In this document: in pieces, positions 35,101-40,270 of the stretch
Layout: the number at the start of each line of letters is the position of its first letter
How positions within the stretch are numbered: position 1 is the first letter of the stretch
Source of the DNA: JAIBBG01 sp043748015
Lineage (GTDB): Bacteria; Bacteroidota; Bacteroidia; Flavobacteriales_D; Sanyastnellaceae
Length of the DNA stretch: 40,270 nt
Assembly (NCBI GenBank): GCA_043748015.1
Contig: JAYTOA010000142.1
Location: 1 to 40,270, forward strand
Reading direction: 5' to 3'
The notes under the pieces: model-generated
The model's input: the letters and a program-made list of their open reading frames with translations, nothing else
Databases searched by the model: none
Told to the model about the DNA's origin: nothing
Position numbers and translations under genes: made by a program

Positions 35101-37204
35101 GAATACCTTTCAATGGCACTTAAGCAGTTTTCAATACATCGCCAATGAACATGGGTGGGGTCAGCAACATTTCTTTCAATTCAGAAATGATCAACATACA
35201 AACCTTGCCTACAATGAAGATCCCGGGACATGGTCATTCAACCCAACATCTGCGCATTTGAAATGCGAAGTTTATGGTTCCGCCAATACAACTTTCAATG
35301 CGCTTTCTACACGGTATCAACTGAATTTGAATATTCTTGAGTATGGCGGATTTGGTTTCGGGACGCCCGCACTCATGGTCGCTGTGATGGATAGCTCTAC
35401 TTTCATTCCCTGGGAAAGTAATTTCAATGGTCAGAATCCAATGCATGATTTCGGCAATACACTCGCAAGTGCCAACGCAAGAAATCGCGCTGAGAAATAT
35501 TTTATTTTTCAGCAATATGACGTAGAGCAATTACAGGGTTTTGTTGATATGATCAATGCAATTCCCGATGAGCAATATGTTCTTATTTATACATGGCAAC
35601 TTGCTCAAAAAGATTATTGGAATACGCTCGTTCCCGCCGTTAACAATGTATTTTCCAACTTAGGCGCAAACAATATTGTGGCTGCACCTGACTCCGTTCC
35701 GTTCATCATGTTCATGCAAAAAGGTCATCCAAATTCTCTTATTGAAGTGGTAGGCAATGATCCGTCGCAATACATTGTGTTGGAATCAGATCTTATCGGT
35801 GCTTTAGGTTCGGGCACTGTGACAAGTCCTAAGATTGGTCCCGCATTGAATTGGGGAAGTGCCGAATGGAACGTGCATTCGCAGGATTTAGTGCCGGGAG
35901 ATAGCACACGTTTTAGATTTCATGGTATCAGTTGGTTGGGAAATGATGTTGTGCTTTCTGAATTTGGACAGCTACCGACGGAGATTCCAACCCTCGGTAA
36001 TTTCATCAACGCGGAAGAGTTTCCTTTCATTCAGATTGAAGCTGATGTGAACGACATCGTGCACTATACAGCCCCGCAATTGAAAAGCTGGCATGTGCTA
36101 TATGACGAAGTTCCGGAGTGCGCCTTGAATCCGGGCAATGGATACTTCATCAACAACGACACTCTGCAACAAGGTGAAATTTTGAAAATAGCTCTCGCCA
36201 TTGAAAACATCTCGCGACTTGATATGGATAGTCTGATGGTGAGCTATAAAATACAGGACGAAGCACGCAACTTTCATGTAATTGATTATCCACTACAAGC
36301 GCCATTATTATCCGGACAACGTTTGTTGGATACGATATTCGTGGATACGCGCAATTATTCCGGACTCAATTCTTTATTCGTTGAAGTCAATCCGGTGAAT
36401 GCGACGACCGGAGCCCCACATCAGCTCGAGCAATATCATTTCAACAATTTTGCGAAGATTGATTTTTTTGTTATTCCGGATAACATCAATCCAATTCTGG
36501 ATGTCACGTTCGATGGACAGCATATTCTCGACGGCGATATCGTCTCCGCACAGCCAACCATTCTTATTACACTCAATGATGAAAGCAAATATTTCTTCCT
36601 GGATGATGCGGCGGATACAGTGCATTTCAAAATGTTTCTGCGTTCGCCGGGCAGTGATTATTTGCCAATTTATTTTTCTTCGAATACCATTCAATTCACT
36701 CTCGCCAGCGCCCCAAGCAATAAGTTTAAAATAGAATTTTCTCCGGAATTGTTGGTCGACGGAGAGTATTCATTGCGCGTTCAGGCATCGGATAAGAGTG
36801 GAAATGCATCCGGTGATTTTGATAATGTTTCCAACTTTACTGTAGTCACGAAGCCTTCAATTACTGAAGTGCTCAATTATCCCAACCCGTTTTCCACGCG
36901 CACGCAATTTGTGTTTACGCTCACCGGAACAGAACCTCCGGATCAGTTCAAAATTCAAATCATGAATGTGAGCGGTGATATTGTTCGTGAAATCACACAG
37001 GATGAATTGGGGCCCATGCGCATAGGACGCAATCTTTCTTCTTATTGGTGGGATGGTACAGATGAATTCGGTGATCGGTTGGCAAACGGTGTATATCTCT
37101 ACCGCGTAGTGGCCCGACTCAATGGGCAATCGCTTGAGATGAATCACACCAATGCTTCGAAATATTTCGCCAAAGGCTTCGGTAAAATGTATCTATTCAG
37201 ATAA
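32159..37204 (+). CDS. porU2: PorU2-type T9SS sortase-like C25 cysteine peptidase
   Basis: A 1681-residue protein of the gingipain-like C25 family. The start at 32159 (MNYHRLIVLLLLVTS) gives a signal peptide ending near CAQS; the upstream in-frame ATG at 32105 is inside the previous gene. The catalytic pair is H644 in TFFGHASSSGFDQN and C674 in LLIGNSCYTGNIH. After the protease come a CARDB-like beta domain (about 785-905), a region around 1070-1200 that resembles ILEI/FAM3 domains, another beta domain, and a C-terminus (YPNPFSTRTQFVFTL, YWWDGTDEFGDRLANGVYLYRVV) like that of PorU. Classic PorU cleaves T9SS sorting domains and attaches cargo to A-LPS but is shorter (about 1100-1300 residues). 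Whether this protein is the main sortase or a second one cannot be decided here. Confidence 0.88.
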   Translation: MNYHRLIVLLLLVTSICGGEFACAQSMGNEWIDYSQRYWKIPIANDGLYTVNYQQLVNSGFPVNSVNPKYIQIYGRGKQCSLKIAGEDDGTFDAPDFIEFYAKGNDAWLDSLVYDSPNYLPNPKYSLFNDTAHYFITVGAELGLRTALSALNNFSDFVPRNYCRVISSKEFHAEYLIGKQDINGISLPTYDVAEGWFAQRFPKGGNHTTNIPSAGAYTGADAQPAEVKCISASASIAIGFPNHHLQVGWGSPLQIVVDTSYYGYQLNNFNFQIPPSLLGTTQTSITHRSIDDLGVATDFHAVSYVELNYPHTFDFEDSQSFYFSLDNPANENFALIEISAFNSANPRLFVLDENEFAEIDVFTQDNLLKAIVPMSGSTERKLWLMNGGIVVNTPSISPATQTGFFTDYVSNELPNAFVMITHPTLWSAAQNYGSWRNSSASNSLVVNVEELYMQYAYGIWKNPLAVRRFCNDLLMSWSVAPEHLFIVGKSIHEANFSATIGARNDPSKYSKNLVPTWGYPGSDVLHTSGLNGTLFQTAIPTGRLAAKNSNEVLEYLNKVIEHESQAPALWQKNILHFGGGTIEYEQSLFRGYLNGYKSIAADTSMGAKVYSFFKNTTDPIQMNVSDSIQLLINQGVSMMTFFGHASSSGFDQNIDSPESYGNQGKYPLLIGNSCYTGNIHLSDGQSASEQFVLVPDRGVIGFLAKSDVGVPVYLNLYTENFYREICRAHYGKSIGFCMNRAVESFQVADDFYRANTAYTFALHGDPAVKLHPRDKPDFSITPAQVYFDPPNITASQTSFDVKVIIDNLGKATNDSVGVELIRHYPNGVDSVYVITANRILNRDTITFTLLNNTDIAAGENRFDVLVDYPLNIIPELNDASNNVVLGRSLVITSGDLFPVVPYQFEVISTAQPMLKASTGFAFEPTRTYILQADTSDAFNSPMLQTHFVTQSGGVVEWQLPFAMADSMVVFWRASADSTSPANTFQWHLSSFQYIANEHGWGQQHFFQFRNDQHTNLAYNEDPGTWSFNPTSAHLKCEVYGSANTTFNALSTRYQLNLNILEYGGFGFGTPALMVAVMDSSTFIPWESNFNGQNPMHDFGNTLASANARNRAEKYFIFQQYDVEQLQGFVDMINAIPDEQYVLIYTWQLAQKDYWNTLVPAVNNVFSNLGANNIVAAPDSVPFIMFMQKGHPNSLIEVVGNDPSQYIVLESDLIGALGSGTVTSPKIGPALNWGSAEWNVHSQDLVPGDSTRFRFHGISWLGNDVVLSEFGQLPTEIPTLGNFINAEEFPFIQIEADVNDIVHYTAPQLKSWHVLYDEVPECALNPGNGYFINNDTLQQGEILKIALAIENISRLDMDSLMVSYKIQDEARNFHVIDYPLQAPLLSGQRLLDTIFVDTRNYSGLNSLFVEVNPVNATTGAPHQLEQYHFNNFAKIDFFVIPDNINPILDVTFDGQHILDGDIVSAQPTILITLNDESKYFFLDDAADTVHFKMFLRSPGSDYLPIYFSSNTIQFTLASAPSNKFKIEFSPELLVDGEYSLRVQASDKSGNASGDFDNVSNFTVVTKPSITEVLNYPNPFSTRTQFVFTLTGTEPPDQFKIQIMNVSGDIVREITQDELGPMRIGRNLSSYWWDGTDEFGDRLANGVYLYRVVARLNGQSLEMNHTNASKYFAKGFGKMYLFR

Positions 37205-37208
37205 GTTG

Positions 37209-37329
37209 TTTCACGCAGATTTGGCAGATGAAACAGCAGATTTTCGCGAAATGAAAACGATGATTTAAGACTTATACATTCTGAAAATTAGTGTAAGTCC
37301 AGAATTGCATCTCCTAAATCTGCGTGAAA
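37209..37329. repeat. Palindromic intergenic element, copy 2
   Basis: TTTCACGCAGATTT (37209-37222) and AAATCTGCGTGAAA (37316-37329) form a perfect 14-base inverted repeat. GCAGATTTTCGCG repeats the core inside (37237-37249). The ends share their sequence with the element at 24904-25040. It lies between convergent porU2 and the TetR gene, starting five bases after the porU2 stop. Confidence 0.8.
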
Positions 37330-37350
37330 ATCAAATGCCGATTATGTGAT

Positions 37351-38034
37351 TTACTTCTTCGTATTGTTAATCGAAGAAAAAACAAGATTCTCTAGAAAAT
37401 TAGAGATGTCCGTTTCTTTTTTTGTTTGTGCAAAATCGGTGAGTGAAGGCAGATTTTTCATGTAGTAATTCTGCGAATGGGCCATCTCAATGATCGTGCT
37501 GGCGAGTGTTCTGGGATATTTATATTTCTTGTTGCACTCAAGAATTATCTCTGCAATGTGCCCGCAAAGATCTTTATAAGGTTGAAAAAGTTTGTTCTTG
37601 TTGTCTTCTTTTACTGTTTGTGAAAGATAGGATTTAGCACCATCCTTCATGACTATGTCATACAGCAAAGTCTCATTGACATTTTCAAATCGGTCATCTA
37701 CTTCAACAGGGCTTGAAAGTAGTTTAATCGCCTTCCTCAACTTGTTTTCAGCATTCTTGACGTTGCTTGTTTCGTCTATCAATCTGTATTCCTGCCAGCT
37801 CCAATACCAGTCAACAATGTAGATCAAAAGTCGATGTTTATTTTCGAAATATCGATATACACCGGCCTCAGTTGTCTTGATTTTTTGAGCCAGTTTTTTA
37901 AAAGTGAATGCTTCAAAGCCTATCTGATGGATAAGAATGATACTGTGTTCTACGATTCTTTTTCCCAATTCTGAATCCTCGGGATTACGAAGAAACAGTT
38001 TCTCATTCATTTTTATTTTAACATACGATTCCAT
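37351..38034 (-). CDS. TetR/AcrR-family transcriptional regulator
   Basis: A 227-residue regulator. The N-terminal DNA-binding domain runs from about residue 20 to 70, with the TetR pattern GFEAFTFKKLAQKIKTTEAGVYRYFENKHRLL (helix-turn-helix about 42-66). The C-terminal ~150 residues are the variable ligand-binding part; no ligand can be inferred. Alternative start M9 (38010) is possible, but the -7 motif at 38054-38061 lies 19 bases before the first ATG and supports it. The gene is divergent from sulP across a 112-base gap with a 19-bp palindrome, so it most likely represses itself and the sulP-carbonic anhydrase pair. Confidence 0.9.
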   Translation of the reverse strand: MESYVKIKMNEKLFLRNPEDSELGKRIVEHSIILIHQIGFEAFTFKKLAQKIKTTEAGVYRYFENKHRLLIYIVDWYWSWQEYRLIDETSNVKNAENKLRKAIKLLSSPVEVDDRFENVNETLLYDIVMKDGAKSYLSQTVKEDNKNKLFQPYKDLCGHIAEIILECNKKYKYPRTLASTIIEMAHSQNYYMKNLPSLTDFAQTKKETDISNFLENLVFSSINNTKK

Positions 38035-38053
38035 TGGCGCGCCTATTCTGTTG

Positions 38054-38061
38054 CAAACGTA
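38054..38061 (-). promoter_or_regulatory. Bacteroidota -7 promoter element for the TetR gene
   Basis: On the minus strand this reads TACGTTTG, a perfect TAnnTTTG. The expected -33 region falls inside the 19-bp palindrome, consistent with autoregulation. Confidence 0.55.
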
Positions 38062-38073
38062 TAAACATATTTT

Positions 38074-38092
38074 GTGATAGTAATACTATCAC
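38074..38092. promoter_or_regulatory. Perfect 19-bp palindrome, likely TetR operator
   Basis: GTGATAGTA-A-TACTATCAC is a 9-1-9 perfect inverted repeat midway between the two divergent -7 elements. Size and symmetry fit a TetR-family dimer site. The half-site core TACTAT occurs again at 38105-38110. Confidence 0.8.
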
Positions 38093-38107
38093 GAAGAATA
38101 TTTTTAC

Positions 38108-38115
38108 TATGTTTG
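38108..38115 (+). promoter_or_regulatory. Bacteroidota -7 promoter element for sulP
   Basis: TATGTTTG is a perfect TAnnTTTG, ending 31 bases before the sulP ATG. The -33 position would lie in the right half of the palindrome, and a TACTAT half-site overlaps the -7 element itself. Confidence 0.6.
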
Positions 38116-38146
38116 CTCCGCATTTTGAACTTCAAATCGGAATTTT

Positions 38147-39682
38147 ATGAATCAACTGTTTAAAGACTTTAAAAGTGATCTGCCAGCGAGTGTTGTCGTC
38201 TTCTTTGTAGCTGTACCGCTTTGTCTGGGTATTGCACTTGCATCCGGCGCGCCTCTATTCGCGGGTATCATTGCGGGTATTGTTGGTGGAATTGTTGTCG
38301 GATTTGCTAGTGGATCTTCACTTGGTGTGAGTGGTCCGGCCGCTGGTCTTGCAGTCATTGTGTTAGGAGCCATTGCTACACTGAATGGATCGTGGGAAGC
38401 ATTTCTTCTGGCGGTTGTACTCGCTGGTATTCTTCAGGTTATTGCAGGTTATTTCAAACTAGGAAGCATAGCCTATTATTTTCCTTCGTCTGTCATTAAG
38501 GGAATGCTCACAGGTATCGGACTTCTTATTATTCTTAAGCAAATTCCTCACGCGGTGGGTTATGATAAAGACTTTGAGGGTGACATGTCGTTCCAGCAAC
38601 CCGATGGCCAGAACACTTTTTCTGAGCTGTTCAATATCATGGACTATATCACACCGGGTGCTGTAATTGTAACGCTTGCCTCGCTTTTTATACTTCTGCT
38701 ATGGGACCATGTACTAATGAAAAAAAGCAAGGTGTTCGGTATGATCAACGGCCCGCTGGTTGCTGTGTTCGCCGGTATTTGTATCAATTACTTATACATG
38801 AAAAATATGTTGCCTTTTTCTTTGAGCGAAAAGCAAATCGTTCAGATTCCCGTAGCAACTTCTGTTGGAGAATTCTTTCAACAATTTACTCTTCCGGATT
38901 TTTCTCAATTGACGAATCCGGATGTATATGTCATTGCATTCGTAATGGCTATCGTCGCCAGTCTTGAAACACTGCTGTGTGTTGAAGCAACAGATAAACT
39001 GGACCCATATACACGCATTACTCCTACCAATCGCGAATTGAAAGCTCAGGGATTGGGCAACATTGTATCAGGTATGATTGGAGGATTGCCGTTAACACAA
39101 GTAATTGTTCGAAGCAGCGCCAACATTACGTTCGGAGGAAAGTCCAAATTGTCGGCCATTCTTCATGGTTTATTTCTTCTACTTAGTGCTATTGCAATTC
39201 CTCAACTGTTGAATATGATTCCACTGGCCACGCTCGCATCGATTCTTTTTGTTGTTGGCTACAAATTAGCAAAACCTTCGTTGTTCAAGGCATTGTACAA
39301 GCAAGGATGGGAGCAATTCGCGCCATTTGTAGCCACAGTAGTGGGAATTCTTCTTACTGATCTCTTAAAAGGTATACTTATCGGAATGGTGGTAGCAATT
39401 GTTTTCATATTAAAGAATAATCTAAGCAACCCATTTACTACAAAGACGAATTCAAAAACAAATCCGCATGACTTTCACATCTTACTATCTGAAGAACTGA
39501 CTTTCCTCAATAAAGGAAGATTGCGAGAAATGCTCGAAACCATTCCCGAGAATGCCAAGGTAGTTATTGATGGATCTCAGGTAAAAAGTATTCATTACGA
39601 TGTTCTCGAAATTTTTCAGAACTTTAAAAAGAGTGCTGAATTAAAATGTATTCAACTCGAAATTAAGGGCATTCAAGTTTAA
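38147..39682 (+). CDS. SulP-family anion (probably bicarbonate) transporter
   Basis: A 511-residue inner-membrane transporter of the SulP/SLC26 family. It opens with LPASVVVFFVAVPLCLGIALASGAPLFAGIIAGIVGGIVVG and the conserved GVSGPAAGLAVIV, has the usual 12-14 membrane segments, and carries the MAIVASLETLLCVEATDKLDP...R.TPTNRELKAQGLGN segment of the family. Residues ~440-511 form a short STAS domain (VVIDGSQVKSIHYDVLEIFQNF). SulP proteins move sulfate, bicarbonate or dicarboxylates, and substrate cannot be read from the sequence. The beta-carbonic anhydrase 39 bases downstream argues for bicarbonate, as in the BicA and SulP-CA groups. It is probably controlled by the divergent TetR regulator. 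Confidence 0.93.
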   Translation: MNQLFKDFKSDLPASVVVFFVAVPLCLGIALASGAPLFAGIIAGIVGGIVVGFASGSSLGVSGPAAGLAVIVLGAIATLNGSWEAFLLAVVLAGILQVIAGYFKLGSIAYYFPSSVIKGMLTGIGLLIILKQIPHAVGYDKDFEGDMSFQQPDGQNTFSELFNIMDYITPGAVIVTLASLFILLLWDHVLMKKSKVFGMINGPLVAVFAGICINYLYMKNMLPFSLSEKQIVQIPVATSVGEFFQQFTLPDFSQLTNPDVYVIAFVMAIVASLETLLCVEATDKLDPYTRITPTNRELKAQGLGNIVSGMIGGLPLTQVIVRSSANITFGGKSKLSAILHGLFLLLSAIAIPQLLNMIPLATLASILFVVGYKLAKPSLFKALYKQGWEQFAPFVATVVGILLTDLLKGILIGMVVAIVFILKNNLSNPFTTKTNSKTNPHDFHILLSEELTFLNKGRLREMLETIPENAKVVIDGSQVKSIHYDVLEIFQNFKKSAELKCIQLEIKGIQV

Positions 39683-39721
39683 AGCAGACAGACACACACA
39701 CATTAATTAATAAGGCGAAAT

Positions 39722-40270
39722 ATGAAAACACTTACCAAAGAAATGCAGGATGCAATGACGCCAAAGATGGCAATTGACATCTTGAAAAAAGGCAACGAAA
39801 GATTTGTAAATAACCTGAAGGCAAACCGCAATTTGTTGCAACAAGCCAACGAAACTTCTGATGGTCAGCATCCTTTTGCAATAGTGTTAAGTTGCATCGA
39901 TTCTCGTACTTCTGCTGAATTGATTTTTGATCAAGGCTTGGGCGATATTTTTAGCGTGCGCATAGCAGGTAATATTGCTAACGAAGACATTTTGGGAAGC
40001 ATGGAGTTTGCCTGTAAAGTGGCTGGAGCCAAGGCAATTGTTGTGCTTGGACACTCGAAATGTGGTGCCATAAAAGGCGCTTGTGATGATGTAAAACTGG
40101 GCAATTTGACTGTCCTTCTCGATAAAATTAAACCTGCCGTTAATGTCGTTCGTGAAACAACTCCTAACGGAACAAGTGCAGACGCAGATTTCGTGGAAAA
40201 TGTGGCATCGACAAATGTGAAGTTGACAATGAAGTCAATCACCGATCGCAGCCCCATCATTGCCGAAATG
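39722..40270 (+). CDS. Beta-class carbonic anhydrase, partial at window end
   Basis: It interconverts CO2 and bicarbonate with a zinc ion. The first 183 residues are present. Zinc ligands and the catalytic dyad are visible: C58, D60 and R62 in SCIDSRTSAE, and H111 and C114 in GHSKCGAIKG. FDQGLGDIFSVRIAGNI matches the beta-class core. No signal peptide is seen, so it is cytoplasmic. The start MKTLTKEMQDAMTP at 39722 is 39 bases after the sulP stop, so it is an operon partner that could trap or supply bicarbonate moved by SulP. The frame is open to the last base; the 3' end lies outside. Confidence 0.96.
   Translation, partial: MKTLTKEMQDAMTPKMAIDILKKGNERFVNNLKANRNLLQQANETSDGQHPFAIVLSCIDSRTSAELIFDQGLGDIFSVRIAGNIANEDILGSMEFACKVAGAKAIVVLGHSKCGAIKGACDDVKLGNLTVLLDKIKPAVNVVRETTPNGTSADADFVENVASTNVKLTMKSITDRSPIIAEM

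Overview
The window is a stretch of a Bacteroidota chromosome; the order cannot be fixed from sequence alone. Pointers are an alternative complex III (act) operon joined to caa3/aa3-type oxidase genes, three proteins with type IX secretion (T9SS) C-terminal sorting domains, a PorU-type C25 sortase, a TonB receptor with a carboxypeptidase-regulatory-like N-terminal domain, absence of strong Shine-Dalgarno sites, and several perfect TAnnTTTG (-7) promoter motifs typical of this phylum. I see no rRNA, tRNA, CRISPR array, phage or insertion sequence.

Layout. (1) 1-1.5 kb, minus strand: 5' part of homogentisate 1,2-dioxygenase (cut by the window edge) and a small secreted SPOR-domain protein. (2) 1.7-13.5 kb, plus strand: one long respiratory operon actABCDEF-coxB-coxA, closed by a clear terminator. 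It encodes a quinol:electron-acceptor oxidoreductase (ActA multiheme c, ActB Fe-S protein, ActC/ActF NrfD-like membrane subunits, ActD, ActE monoheme lipoprotein) that hands electrons to cytochrome oxidase subunits II and I. (3) 13.5-18.6 kb: a 540-base gene-free gap, then a very large minus-strand secreted protein with SBBP-like propeller repeats, tandem Ig-like repeats and a CHU_C (type B) sorting domain. (4) 19.1-24.9 kb, plus strand: a small outer-membrane-type protein followed by housekeeping genes ruvB, queG, pepA, pdxA, rlmH. (5) 25.1-31.2 kb, minus strand: lamin-tail T9SS protein, TonB receptor and T9SS endonuclease I; the last two form a tight pair. (6) 31.5-37.2 kb, plus strand: small outer-membrane-type protein and a 1681-residue PorU2-like C25 peptidase. 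(7) 37.35-40.27 kb: a TetR-family regulator divergent from a SulP anion transporter and a beta-carbonic anhydrase (cut by the window edge), with a perfect 19-bp palindrome between them.

How the parts fit. Region 2 is a self-contained quinol-to-oxygen electron chain. Regions 3, 5 and 6 are linked by type IX secretion: two type A cargos, one type B cargo and a sortase-like protease. Region 7 looks like a regulated bicarbonate uptake/interconversion unit. Two related palindromic intergenic elements (24904-25040 and 37209-37329) each sit exactly between convergent genes. The most unusual items are the TetR operator architecture, those paired intergenic elements, the six-heme ActA, the PorU2 protein with an apparent ILEI-like insert, and the TonB receptor/secreted nuclease pair with a terminator-like hairpin just ahead of its start codon.
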